Of a stretch of DNA of 64,000 nucleotides, positions 54,884 to 63,971 are shown piece by piece (position 1 is the stretch's first letter; the number at the start of each line of letters is the position of its first letter). Below the pieces are notes generated by a model that had not been told where the DNA came from, made no database searches, and saw nothing but the letters and a program-made list of their open reading frames with translations. A program made the translations under genes and the position numbers. This DNA is from Arthrobacter sp. efr-133-TYG-118 (lineage in GTDB: Bacteria; Actinomycetota; Actinomycetes; Actinomycetales; Micrococcaceae), in the NCBI RefSeq assembly GCF_030209755.1, contig NZ_JARVRH010000005.1, forward strand, positions 1-64,000, in the 5' to 3' direction.

Positions 54884-56769
54884 GATGCTTCCCTCTCCCC
54901 CTGCTCGGCGCGATGCTTCGCGGACCTCACCGGCATCGCGGCGAGCTCGCCACCTCCGGCGGCGAACTGCGCTTCGTGCAAGTGGGCGTAGTGCCCGCCA
55001 AGCTCCAACAGCGAATGATGGGTGCCGTGTTCAACGATCCGTCCGTGGTCCATGACGAGAATTAGATCAGCGTCGCGGATAGTGGACAAGCGGTGCGCAA
55101 TGACGAATGACGTCTTGTTGCTCCGCAGCCTGTGCATTGCTTGGCGGATAAGGACTTCCGTGCGGGTGTCCACTGAACTTGTCGCCTCGTCCAGGATCAG
55201 AATGGGGCGGCCCGAGAGCCGTGCGCGCGCGATGCTCAGCAATTGCCTCTGGCCCTGGCTGAGGGGTTCCCCTCCGTTGCTGAGCATGGTTGAGTACCCG
55301 TTGGGCAGCGAGCGGACAAAGTGGTCAACATGGCTCGCCTCGGCTGCGGCTACGACGTCTGCCTCGCTGGCGCCCGGAAGTCCATACTCGATGTTCTCCC
55401 GGATGGTGCCCGTGAAAATCCACGGATCCTGGAGAACGACGCCGAAATTCCGGCGGAGTGCATCACGTCCCATTCCGGCGATGTCCACGCCGTCGATCGT
55501 GATCCTTCCTGAGCCGAGTTCGTGAAAACGCATAAGGAGGCTGATCAAGGTGGTCTTCCCCGCTCCGGTGTGCCCGACAATGGCTACTGTCTGTCCCGGT
55601 TCCACATGGAAGGACAGGTCCTGGATGAGGGGGGCATCCGGCCGGTAGCTGAAGGAGATGCGTTCGAAGGCAACCCTCCCCGAAGGGAGATCAAACCGTG
55701 CATCAAAGCTTGAACCGTCGGCGCGGGCACCGGAGCCCTGTTCCGACGGTTCGCCTGTCAATTCGGCTGCGTCCAACAGCTCGAAGACCCGGCTGGCGGA
55801 AACTGCGCAGGACTGCAGAACCTGGGCCATTCCGCCGATCTGGCCCAGCGGCTGGCTGAAGAGCCGGTTGAATTGAATGAACGCTTGAATGCCGCCGATG
55901 CTCATCGCCCCGGCGAGGAACTGGAGTGCACCAACAATCGCAACCCCCACGTAGCTGGCGTTCGACACGAAAGCCATGAGGGGTACCAGCAACCCTGAAG
56001 CGAACTGTGCCTTGGAACTGGCGGCGTACAGGCCGTCGTTGTGGTCAGCGAAGCGGACCGCCATCGACGACTGGGCGTTGAAAAGCTTGATCGTCTCATG
56101 ACCGGTAGCCGTCTCTTCCACGAGGGAGTTCACGTCCCCCGTGGCTTCCCACTGCCTGACGAAGTACTTCTGCGAGCGTCGGGTCACGACTATCGACGCC
56201 AGGGCCGATACGGGAACCGCCAGTAGGGACACGACGGCGAGGAGCGGCGAGAGCAGCAACATCATCGCGAGGGACCCGATGACCATCAGCGTTGAGGTCA
56301 GGAGCTGGGAAAGGAGCTGGTTGAGCGTCTGCGACACGTTGTCGAGGTCGTTCGTGGCCCGGCTCAGGACGTCGCCCCGGGAGCGGCCGTCGTAGTACGC
56401 CAGGGGAAGCCGGTGCAGTTTGGCTTCCACGGCTTTCCGGAGGTCGTATGCGAGCCGCTGCACGGCGAGGGCGTTGAGACGGCCCTGCGCCCAGCTGAGC
56501 AGCGAGGTGACGCAATACATGCCTGCAGCCACGAGCAACAGGAAGACGAAGCGCCCAGCGTCGAACTGCGCTCCGAACACGGCGGCCGCGATGACGTCGG
56601 TGGCGTCGCCGAGTACTTTGGGGGCGGCGACATTGAGCGTGACAAAGCCGCAGATGCACAGGATCGCCGCGGTCATGATTCCGCGGGCGGGCTTCATCAA
56701 GCCCACCAGGCGGAGGAGCGACCGCGACGGCTTCCCTGTGACGCCGGGGCGCTCGCCTTCGCGGCTCAC
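54880..56769 (-). CDS. ABC exporter subunit, catalytic-site partner of a heterodimer
   Basis: 629 residues from a GTG that overlaps the previous gene (GTGA). A six-helix type IV exporter domain is followed by an NBD with Walker A GHTGAGKTTLI, Walker B ILILDEATSSVD with a normal catalytic Glu, and H-loop VIAHRLSTI. The signature is LSQGQRQ rather than LSGGQ. In heterodimeric exporters this subunit supplies the intact Walker B while its altered signature faces the degenerate site. Typical roles are drug or lipid export. Middle gene of a three-gene operon. Confidence 0.93.
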   Translation of the reverse strand: MSREGERPGVTGKPSRSLLRLVGLMKPARGIMTAAILCICGFVTLNVAAPKVLGDATDVIAAAVFGAQFDAGRFVFLLLVAAGMYCVTSLLSWAQGRLNALAVQRLAYDLRKAVEAKLHRLPLAYYDGRSRGDVLSRATNDLDNVSQTLNQLLSQLLTSTLMVIGSLAMMLLLSPLLAVVSLLAVPVSALASIVVTRRSQKYFVRQWEATGDVNSLVEETATGHETIKLFNAQSSMAVRFADHNDGLYAASSKAQFASGLLVPLMAFVSNASYVGVAIVGALQFLAGAMSIGGIQAFIQFNRLFSQPLGQIGGMAQVLQSCAVSASRVFELLDAAELTGEPSEQGSGARADGSSFDARFDLPSGRVAFERISFSYRPDAPLIQDLSFHVEPGQTVAIVGHTGAGKTTLISLLMRFHELGSGRITIDGVDIAGMGRDALRRNFGVVLQDPWIFTGTIRENIEYGLPGASEADVVAAAEASHVDHFVRSLPNGYSTMLSNGGEPLSQGQRQLLSIARARLSGRPILILDEATSSVDTRTEVLIRQAMHRLRSNKTSFVIAHRLSTIRDADLILVMDHGRIVEHGTHHSLLELGGHYAHLHEAQFAAGGGELAAMPVRSAKHRAEQGEREAS

Positions 56770-58577
56770 GCGGCCTCTTCCGTGTCCATCTGGGACGCTA
56801 CGATTTCCCGGTAGGTCTCCGAGGACTCAAGAAGTTCGTCATGAGTTCCTTTTGCCAGCAGGCGGCCCTCGTCGATGAGCAGGATCTGGTCCGCCGACAC
56901 CACGGTGTTGACGCGCTGGGCGACGATGATGACGGTTGCCCCGCGGAGTTCCGGTTCAAGCGCGGCACGGAGTTTCGCTTCCGTCACTGTGTCCAGCGCC
57001 GAGAAGCTGTCGTCAAAGAGGTAGACAGATGCGGGGCGCAGGATTGCACGGGCTATGCATAAGCGCTGTCGTTGACCGCCGGAGAGACCGGCGCCGCCCT
57101 GGGACAACGTGGTTTCCAGTCCTTGCGGCAACTCGTTCACGAAATCCGCGGCCTGGGCCGTCTCAAGGGCATGCCACAATTGCGAATCTGTCGCGGACGG
57201 CAGTGAAATCCGTAGGTTCTCGGCGATGGTTCCGCGGAACAGCCAGGTCTCCTGGGGCACGACGCCGAGCTGGTCGCGCAAGGCACCGAGGGGAACGGCC
57301 GCGATGTCCCGGCAATTGAGCGAGATGGTTCCGCTGCTCGCTTCAAGCAGTCTCGGCACAAGGCTGACGATGGTCGACTTGCCGCTTCCCGTGGAGCCGA
57401 TGACCGCCGTCGTGGTTCCCGGAGCAGCGTGGAAGGTGATGCTTTCCACCACGGGGGTTTCGGCTCCCGGGTAGGCGAAGACGACATTGTCGAAGCGCAG
57501 GCCTTCCGCTGAAGGACGGGTCACCCTTCCCTCGGCATTGGTTCCCGGCAGGACCTTTTCAGATTCCGTGTTGAGCACTTCGGTGACGCGTTCAGCGCTG
57601 ACAGCCGCCCGGGGTGCCGTGCTTAACACGTACATCGCCATCATGATCGCGAGGAGGATCTGCATGATGTAGGCGATGAACGCGGTAAGCGCACCGAGCT
57701 GCATGTCCCCGGCAATGATGCGGTGGCCACCGAGCCAGACGACGCCTGCGGAAGAGAGGTTGACCACGGTCATGACGAGCGGAAGCATGGCCGCGACGAT
57801 CCGGGCAGAACGGAGGTTGTTCTTTGTCAGGGCGTCGTTGGCGGCCTCGAACCGTTTCATCTCAAACGGCTGGCGGACAAAGGCCCGGATGACCGCGGTC
57901 CCCAGGATCTGTTCGCGGAGCACGCCGTTGATCCGGTCCACCAAGCCTTGGCCTTCGCGGTACAGCGGGACGAGCTTGCGGACAATCAGCAGCATGATGA
58001 CCAGCAACACGGGGACGATGGCGAAAACGATCCAGGACAGGGCTACGTCCTGTTCGACTGCCAGGATCACGCCGCCGATGCCCATGACGGGCGCTGCCAC
58101 CAGCATGCTGAAAACGAGCACGGTGATGTTCTGCAGTTGCAGGACGTCATTGGTGGTCCTGACAACGAGGCTGGCCGGCCCGAAGGCTGCGACGTCCTGG
58201 TCGGGCAGCGAGTGAATCTTGTCGAAGAGTTCCTGCCGCAGCCCGCGGCCGATCTTCATGGCGACAATCGCACCAAGGTAGCCGGCCAGCACGGCGGCAA
58301 GCACCTGGATGACCGTGAGAACCAGCATCCAGGCGCCCAGGCGCAGGATCACCTCGCTGTTCCCGGCAACAAGGCCGTCGTCGACGATCTTGGCGTTGAA
58401 GGTGGGCAGGAGGAGTGTGGCGCCGGTCTGGACAAGCTGGAGGAGAACGATCGCCAGCACGTGGGCCTTGAACGGGGCGAGGCGCTGTAACAGCAAGGAT
58501 GCCAGCACACTGCCTCCATTCGTTGGCCTCCGGGGCAGCGGATTCCACACGATGCCGCCCCGCGATCGCGTTGTCAT
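56766..58577 (-). CDS. ABC exporter subunit, degenerate-site partner of a heterodimer
   Basis: 603 residues. Six transmembrane helices in the first ~330 residues, then an NBD with Walker A GSTGSGKSTIV, signature LSGGQRQR and Walker B VYLFDDSFSALD, in which Asp replaces the catalytic Glu, plus Gln in the switch position (VAQRVNTV instead of AHR). Both substitutions mark the non-hydrolysing site of heterodimeric ABC exporters such as TM287/288, LmrCD or BmrCD. It is the first gene of the exporter/GntR operon. Confidence 0.93.
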   Translation of the reverse strand: MTTRSRGGIVWNPLPRRPTNGGSVLASLLLQRLAPFKAHVLAIVLLQLVQTGATLLLPTFNAKIVDDGLVAGNSEVILRLGAWMLVLTVIQVLAAVLAGYLGAIVAMKIGRGLRQELFDKIHSLPDQDVAAFGPASLVVRTTNDVLQLQNITVLVFSMLVAAPVMGIGGVILAVEQDVALSWIVFAIVPVLLVIMLLIVRKLVPLYREGQGLVDRINGVLREQILGTAVIRAFVRQPFEMKRFEAANDALTKNNLRSARIVAAMLPLVMTVVNLSSAGVVWLGGHRIIAGDMQLGALTAFIAYIMQILLAIMMAMYVLSTAPRAAVSAERVTEVLNTESEKVLPGTNAEGRVTRPSAEGLRFDNVVFAYPGAETPVVESITFHAAPGTTTAVIGSTGSGKSTIVSLVPRLLEASSGTISLNCRDIAAVPLGALRDQLGVVPQETWLFRGTIAENLRISLPSATDSQLWHALETAQAADFVNELPQGLETTLSQGGAGLSGGQRQRLCIARAILRPASVYLFDDSFSALDTVTEAKLRAALEPELRGATVIIVAQRVNTVVSADQILLIDEGRLLAKGTHDELLESSETYREIVASQMDTEEAA

Positions 58578-58646
58578 TGTAGTTCAGATCACAGTGCGAA
58601 ACCTTGTAATGGCGGCACTTCGGGCGTCCCGTGGACTTGGGTCCGC

Positions 58647-59426
58647 TCAGCCCCGCTTCCGTGCCACCGCAAAAATCCGGCGGAAGGCAAACACGGTCCC
58701 ATGCCGGTCCGTTGGATAGGCCTCGCGGAGCGCGGCTGCGTATTGCTTTTCGAAGGCGCGCGCTTCGTCTTCGGGGAGGGCAGCGAGCACCGGACGCAGG
58801 CCGGTCCCCCGCACCCATTCCAGTACAGGATCGGTTCCCGGCAGAAGTTGCTGGTAGGTGGTTTCCCAGGCGTCGGCGTCGCATCCGGCGTCGAGCATGA
58901 TCCGCAGGTAGTCGGCCGGCTCCCCGACGGCGTCGTCGTGGCGGAGCACACCGGACAGCCTTCCGGACCATTCCGGCGAACCGGCCAGTTCGCGCATGAG
59001 CACGTGGGAAGGCGCACCGAAGTTTCCGGGGACCTGGAGCGCAAACCATGCGCCCGGTTTCAGCGCTTCGAGCCACGCGGCTAGCATCGTCAAATGGCCC
59101 GGCACCCACTGCAGCGCAGCATTGCTGACCACGACGTCGGTGTCCGCTTCCGGTGTCCACTCGGCAATGTCCTTGCGGAGGAACGAAAGACCGGGCTGCG
59201 CGCCGGCGAGGACGTGGGCCCTGGCCAGCATTTCGGCTGAGGAGTCCAGCCCGACGACGGCGGCACCGGGCCATCGCGCCGCGAGGGTCGCCGTCAAGTT
59301 CCCCGGTCCGCAGCCCAGATCCACGACACGCCGAGGGTCCTCCGCCAGAATCCTCGAGGTCAGGTCAAAAAACGGCCGGTCGCGGTGATTGCCGAACTCG
59401 ATGTACTTGGCTGGATCCCACTTCAC
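58647..59426 (-). CDS. tam: Trans-aconitate 2-methyltransferase
   Basis: 259 residues from the GTG at 59426. The N-terminus VKWDPAKYIEFGNHRDRPFFDL and SAM motif VVDLGCGPGNLTATL are the classic Tam signature, followed by VVSNAALQWVPGH. The enzyme methylates trans-aconitate, a spontaneous inhibitor of aconitase, using S-adenosylmethionine. The start is preceded by GAGGAA; a tandem duplication of that initiation region makes a five-codon upstream ORF. Divergent from the helicase gene. Confidence 0.92.
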   Translation of the reverse strand: MKWDPAKYIEFGNHRDRPFFDLTSRILAEDPRRVVDLGCGPGNLTATLAARWPGAAVVGLDSSAEMLARAHVLAGAQPGLSFLRKDIAEWTPEADTDVVVSNAALQWVPGHLTMLAAWLEALKPGAWFALQVPGNFGAPSHVLMRELAGSPEWSGRLSGVLRHDDAVGEPADYLRIMLDAGCDADAWETTYQQLLPGTDPVLEWVRGTGLRPVLAALPEDEARAFEKQYAAALREAYPTDRHGTVFAFRRIFAVARKRG

Positions 59427-59449
59427 TGCTTCCTCTTCACTGCTTCCTC
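59422..59449 (-). repeat. Perfect 14-bp tandem duplication of the tam start region
   Basis: The 14-mer TTCACTGCTTCCTC is repeated exactly at 59422-59435 and 59436-59449. On the tam strand each copy carries GAGGAA plus GTG. The upstream GTG (59440) opens a five-codon ORF whose TGA overlaps the real tam GTG (GTGA). Confidence 0.85.
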
Positions 59450-59483
59450 GATCGTCGGTCTCCGTGGTCTGCTCCACCCACAC

Positions 59484-59489
59484 TAAGCT
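59484..59489 (+). promoter_or_regulatory. -10 element of leaderless helicase gene
   Basis: TAAGCT ends 8 nt before the ATG at 59498. GGAAGG lies between and could alternatively act as a ribosome site. Confidence 0.45.
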
Positions 59490-59497
59490 GGAAGGCA

Positions 59498-62074
59498 ATG
59501 AAACTTCTTGAGCAGCTCCCGGTAACGTCCAACGCTGGAACCTCCAACGCAGGAACGTCCAACGCCGGACCGGGCAGCGGACGCGTCGACCCGGACGAAA
59601 TCTACGCACGCTTCGTCGAATGGACGGAGAGCCGCGGGCTTCAGCTCTACCCCGCCCAGGACGAGGCCATCATGGAACTCGCGTCCGGCTCCAACGTCAT
59701 CCTGGCAACCCCCACCGGTTCCGGAAAGTCCCTAGTGGCGATCGCCGCGCACTTCGAGGCGATGTCCCGCGGCTTGCGCAGCTACTACACCGCCCCCATC
59801 AAGGCCTTGGTCTCCGAGAAGTTCTTCGCCCTCTGCGACATTTTCGGAGCCGAGAACGTTGGCATGATCACCGGTGATTCGGGAGTCAACCAGGATGCCC
59901 CGATCATTTGCTGCACCGCAGAAATCCTCGCCAACATCGCTTTGCGCGAAGGCAAGGAAGCCGAGCTCGGCACGGTCATCATGGACGAATTCCACTTCTA
60001 CTCCGATCCCCAGCGCGGTTGGGCGTGGCAAGTGCCGCTCCTGGAACTCCCCCAGGCCCAGTTCCTGTTGATGTCGGCCACCCTGGGAGACGTCAGCCGT
60101 TTCGAAACCGGCCTGAGCGAACTCACCGGACGGTCCACAACCACCGTCAGTTCGGCCGAACGGCCCATCCCGTTGCACTACTACTTCCAGGAAACGCCGG
60201 TCCACGAAACCCTCGAGGAACTGCTGAGCACCAAGCAGGTTCCCGTGTACGTGGTGCATTTCAGCCAGGTCGAGGCCATCGAGCGGGCCCAGAACCTCAT
60301 GAGCGTCAACATGTGCACGCGCGAGGAGAAGGACAAGATTGCCGAGCTGATTGCCGGTTTCCGGTTCGCCGCCGGCTTCGGCAAAACCCTGAACCGGCTG
60401 GTCCGCCACGGCATCGGCGTCCATCATGCCGGCATGCTGCCCAAGTACCGCCGCCTCGTCGAGCAACTGGCACAAGCAGGACTCTTGAAAGTCATTTGCG
60501 GCACCGACACGCTCGGCGTCGGGATCAACGTTCCCATCCGCACGGTCCTCCTGACTGCCCTCAGCAAGTACGACGGCGTCCGCACCCGCCTGCTGAACTC
60601 CCGGGAATTCCATCAGATCGCCGGCCGTGCGGGCCGCGCCGGCTACGACACCGCCGGAACAGTTGTGGTGCAGGCTCCCGAACACGTGGTGGAGAACGCG
60701 AAGGCGATGGCAAAGGCCACCGCGAAGTTCGGTGACGACCAGAAGAAACTGCGGCAAGTCGTGCGGAAGAAGCCGCCGGAAGGCTTCGTCTCGTGGGGGC
60801 AGCCCACCTTCACCCGTTTGGTGGAGTCCGTGCCGGACCCGTTGACCTCGAGTTTCACCGTGACGCATGCAATGCTGCTCAACTTGATGGAGCGCCCCGG
60901 CGACCCGTTCGCCGCTGCCCGCCGTCTCCTCACCGAAAACCACGAGGCGCGGCCCGCCCAACTGCAACTCATGAAGAAGGCCCTGGGTATTTACCGCGAG
61001 TTGTTGGCAGCCGGAGTGGTAGAACGCATTCCCGAGGCCGAGCAGGAGAAGGAAGGCCGTTCCGTCCGGCTGACCGTTCACCTGCAAGCCAACTTCGCCT
61101 TGAACCAGCCCCTTTCACCGTTTGCCCTTGCCGCGCTCGAGCTCCTGGATCCGGAGTCGCCGTCGTACGCCTTGGACGTCGTGTCCGTGATCGAAGCGAC
61201 CCTGGAGAAGCCCCGGCAGATCCTCTCCGCTCAGCAGAAGAAGGCACGCGGCGAGGCCGTCGCCGCGATGAAGGCCGACGGCATCGATTACGACCAGCGC
61301 ATGGCCATGCTTGAAGCGGTCAGCTACCCGCAGCCTCTCGCGGAGATCCTGGGCGAAGCGTTCGAGGTGTACCGCAAGGCCGCACCATGGGTGGGCGACT
61401 TTGAGCTGGCTCCCAAGTCGGTGGTCCGGGACATGTACGAACGCGCCATGAATTTCGGTGAATTCGTCCAGTTCTACGGGCTGGCCCGCTCCGAGGGGAT
61501 CGTGCTGCGGTATTTGGCCGATGGCTTCAAGGCCCTGCGTCAGACGGTCCCCCAGGACTCGCTCCGCGAAGACCTCGAGGACCTCATCGCCTGGCTGGGT
61601 GAACTGGTCCGCCAAGTCGACTCCAGCCTGCTCGACGAGTGGGAAGAGCTCACCTCCGGGGTGGCTCCGACGCCGCACGACGCTCCGCCTCCTCCCCCGC
61701 CGTCGCTCACATCCAACATCCGGGCCTTCCGGGTCATGGTCCGCAACGAAATGTTCCGGCGTGTCGAGTTGTTCGCGGACGAGGACGCGGCCGCCTTGGG
61801 CGAGCTCGACGCCGGCAGCGGCTGGGATGCGGAACGCTGGGAAGACGCTTTGGACGATTACTTCGACGAACACGACGACATCGGAACCGGGCCCGACGCC
61901 CGGGGCCCGGGACTCCTCATGATCACGGAGGAACCCGGCATCTGGCGGGTGCGCCAGATTTTCGATGACCCGGCCCGCAACCATGACTGGGGCGTTTCCG
62001 CCGAAGTGGACCTGGCGGCCTCGGACGAGAGCGGCACCGCCGTGGTCAAGGTGACCTCGGTCAACCGCCTCTAG
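59498..62074 (+). CDS. Ski2-like DEAD/DEAH-box RNA helicase with DUF3516 C-terminus
   Basis: 858 residues. Motif I ATPTGSGKSL near 70, motif II DEFH (MDEFHFY) instead of DEVH, motif III SAT, and motif VI HQIAGRAGRAGYDTAG are all present. The C-terminal ~400 residues match the DUF3516 region of actinobacterial helicases, which lacks the Ski2 arch. It probably unwinds structured RNA in processing or decay. The N-terminus has three TSNAG repeats encoded by 15-bp units. An upstream open frame exists but MKLLEQLPV is the conserved start. Confidence 0.93.
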   Translation: MKLLEQLPVTSNAGTSNAGTSNAGPGSGRVDPDEIYARFVEWTESRGLQLYPAQDEAIMELASGSNVILATPTGSGKSLVAIAAHFEAMSRGLRSYYTAPIKALVSEKFFALCDIFGAENVGMITGDSGVNQDAPIICCTAEILANIALREGKEAELGTVIMDEFHFYSDPQRGWAWQVPLLELPQAQFLLMSATLGDVSRFETGLSELTGRSTTTVSSAERPIPLHYYFQETPVHETLEELLSTKQVPVYVVHFSQVEAIERAQNLMSVNMCTREEKDKIAELIAGFRFAAGFGKTLNRLVRHGIGVHHAGMLPKYRRLVEQLAQAGLLKVICGTDTLGVGINVPIRTVLLTALSKYDGVRTRLLNSREFHQIAGRAGRAGYDTAGTVVVQAPEHVVENAKAMAKATAKFGDDQKKLRQVVRKKPPEGFVSWGQPTFTRLVESVPDPLTSSFTVTHAMLLNLMERPGDPFAAARRLLTENHEARPAQLQLMKKALGIYRELLAAGVVERIPEAEQEKEGRSVRLTVHLQANFALNQPLSPFALAALELLDPESPSYALDVVSVIEATLEKPRQILSAQQKKARGEAVAAMKADGIDYDQRMAMLEAVSYPQPLAEILGEAFEVYRKAAPWVGDFELAPKSVVRDMYERAMNFGEFVQFYGLARSEGIVLRYLADGFKALRQTVPQDSLREDLEDLIAWLGELVRQVDSSLLDEWEELTSGVAPTPHDAPPPPPPSLTSNIRAFRVMVRNEMFRRVELFADEDAAALGELDAGSGWDAERWEDALDDYFDEHDDIGTGPDARGPGLLMITEEPGIWRVRQIFDDPARNHDWGVSAEVDLAASDESGTAVVKVTSVNRL
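59525..59569 (+). repeat. Three 15-bp tandem repeats inside the helicase gene
   Basis: Units 59525-59539, 59540-59554 and 59555-59569 (AC.TCCAACGC.GGA) encode the peptide repeat TSNAG/TSNAG/TSNAG, an in-frame minisatellite likely to vary in copy number. Confidence 0.85.
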
Positions 62075-62082
62075 GCGCCTAG

Positions 62083-62088
62083 TAAGCT
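62083..62088 (+). promoter_or_regulatory. -10 element of leaderless GNAT gene
   Basis: TAAGCT ends 6 nt before the ATG at 62095, with no Shine-Dalgarno sequence. Confidence 0.5.
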
Positions 62089-62094
62089 CGAATC

Positions 62095-62592
62095 ATGAGT
62101 GTTATCCGCCCTGCCACAGTGTCCGACGTCCCCGCGATCCTGCAGATGATCCATGAGCTTGCGGTCTACGAAAAAGAGCCCGACGCCGTGAAGAACACGC
62201 CGGAAATGCTGGCCGATGCCCTGTTCGGCGAGAATCCGCGGGTGTTCGCGCACATGGCGGAAAAGGCAGCCGGGGACGTCCGGGGATTCGCCTTGTGGTT
62301 CCTGAACTACTCCACGTGGGAAGGCGTCCACGGCATCTATCTCGAGGACCTCTACGTCAGGCCCGACGCACGGGGCGAGGGCCACGGGAAGGCGCTCCTG
62401 CAGCACCTGGCCGCCACCGCCGTCGAACGCGGCTACGCGCGGGTGGAGTGGAGCGTCCTGGACTGGAACGAACCGTCCATCAACTTCTACCGCAGCCTCG
62501 GTGCCGTGCCCATGGAGGGCTGGTCCACGTTCCGGCTGGCCGGCGAAGCCCTGGGCGCCTTCGGCAGCGACAAGGTCATGGCTCGTGGCTGA
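62095..62592 (+). CDS. GNAT N-acetyltransferase, diamine acetyltransferase-like
   Basis: 165 residues. The acetyl-CoA-binding core is GIYLEDLYVRPDARGEGHGKALLQHL (Q/RxxGxG/A motif as RGEGHG), and WSVLDWNEPSINFYRSLGA follows, both typical of the SSAT-like branch that acetylates polyamines or thialysine. The exact amine substrate cannot be assigned. Its stop overlaps the start of the hydrolase gene, indicating co-expression. Confidence 0.9.
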   Translation: MSVIRPATVSDVPAILQMIHELAVYEKEPDAVKNTPEMLADALFGENPRVFAHMAEKAAGDVRGFALWFLNYSTWEGVHGIYLEDLYVRPDARGEGHGKALLQHLAATAVERGYARVEWSVLDWNEPSINFYRSLGAVPMEGWSTFRLAGEALGAFGSDKVMARG

Positions 62593-63943
62593 GCGGGTGG
62601 TTGAACGAGCGATCCGGCAAAGGGCCCACACCATCCGGGCACGTCACGAATTCAGGGGTGTCCGTACCACCGAGCACTTCTTCACGGTCCCCCTCGACCA
62701 TTGGGCGTCCGCGGGTGTGGACGCTCCCGGCACCGCTGAAACTATCACCGTCTTCGCCCGGGAGTTCGTCTCCGCCGAGCACCCGGAGGAAGATGCTGCC
62801 CGGCTGCCGTGGTTGCTCTACCTCCAGGGCGGGCCCGGCGGACGCGGAACCCGGACCACGTCCCTGTCCGGCTGGATGAAGGCTGCCGCAAGGAGTTTCC
62901 GCATCCTGATGCTGGATCAACGGGGAACAGGCCTGTCCACGCCGGCGGACCGCAATACCTTGCCGCTCCGCGGCGATGCCGCGGAGCAAGCTGACTACCT
63001 CACCCATTTCCGGGCGGACTCGATCGTGGCCGACGCCGAACTCATCCGGAAGGCCTTGGGCTCGGAGCCGTGGACGGTCCTTGGCCAGAGCTTCGGCGGT
63101 TTCTGCGCGCTGACATACCTGTCCTTCGCCCCGGAAGGTTTGAGTGAAGTCCTCATCACGGGAGGGCTGGCCCCGTTGAAAGGTCCCGCCGAGCGCGTCT
63201 ACAGGGCCACCTTCCAACGGGTTGCGGAACGAAACGCTGAATACTTTGCGTGGTATCCGGAGGACCGCAAGCTGGTCACCCGGATTGCACGCCATCTGGA
63301 ATCCACGGAGGAGCGGCTGCCCAGCGGAGAACGCCTCACGACGGAACGCTTCCAAATGGTGGGATCGTTCCTGGGCGGGAACGCCCGTGTGGATGCCCTG
63401 CACACCCTCCTGGAGGATGCCTTCGTGCCCTCCCAGGACGGAGACCGCCTCTCGGACGCGTTCCTGGAACAGGTCCACGGGCTCGTTTCCCGGGCATCGA
63501 ATCCCCTGTACGCGGTCTTGCACGAGTCAATCTACGGCCAGGGGCAGGCCACGGACTGGGCGGCGTGGCGGGTACGCGCGGAATTCCCCGGGTTCCATCC
63601 CGACGCCGCAGAGCCGCTCCTGACGGGCGAAATGGTCTACCCTTGGTACTTCGAACAGGATCCAGCACTTGTACCCCTGCAGGAAGTAGCCGGGCTGTTG
63701 GCCGGCAAGGAAGACTGGAAGCCGCTCTACGATGTGTCCCGGCTGAACGCGAACACTGTGCCCGTCGCGGCCGCCGTGTACCGCGACGACATCTACGTGG
63801 ACTTCCAGCTATCCATGGAAACCGCCGCGGCCGTGCGCGGACTCCAGGCCTGGACCACAGGGGACTTTCATCACGACGGGATCGGCGAAGACGGGGAAGG
63901 TATCTTCAACCGACTCCTGGGAATGGCCCGCGGAACGAACTGA
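62585..63943 (+). CDS. Alpha/beta hydrolase, proline iminopeptidase-like
   Basis: 452 residues from the GTG at 62585, overlapping the GNAT gene by 8 bp. The oxyanion-hole strand is LLYLQGGPGGRG, the nucleophile is the Ser in VLGQSFGGFCALTYL, and the catalytic His is probably in FHHDGIGEDGEG near the C-terminus. The YLQGGPGG and GQSFGGF pattern is that of prolyl aminopeptidase family S33, which removes N-terminal proline. Cytoplasmic, no signal peptide. A hairpin follows the stop. Confidence 0.88.
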   Translation: MAERVVERAIRQRAHTIRARHEFRGVRTTEHFFTVPLDHWASAGVDAPGTAETITVFAREFVSAEHPEEDAARLPWLLYLQGGPGGRGTRTTSLSGWMKAAARSFRILMLDQRGTGLSTPADRNTLPLRGDAAEQADYLTHFRADSIVADAELIRKALGSEPWTVLGQSFGGFCALTYLSFAPEGLSEVLITGGLAPLKGPAERVYRATFQRVAERNAEYFAWYPEDRKLVTRIARHLESTEERLPSGERLTTERFQMVGSFLGGNARVDALHTLLEDAFVPSQDGDRLSDAFLEQVHGLVSRASNPLYAVLHESIYGQGQATDWAAWRVRAEFPGFHPDAAEPLLTGEMVYPWYFEQDPALVPLQEVAGLLAGKEDWKPLYDVSRLNANTVPVAAAVYRDDIYVDFQLSMETAAAVRGLQAWTTGDFHHDGIGEDGEGIFNRLLGMARGTN

Positions 63944-63971
63944 GCCCCGATCACAGCAATGACCGGGGCTC
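63942..63971 (+). terminator. Hairpin after the hydrolase gene
   Basis: GAGCCCCG (63942-63949) pairs with CGGGGCTC (63964-63971) around a 14-nt loop, starting at the stop codon. No T-run; probable terminator. The remaining bases to 64000 show no gene. Confidence 0.5.
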
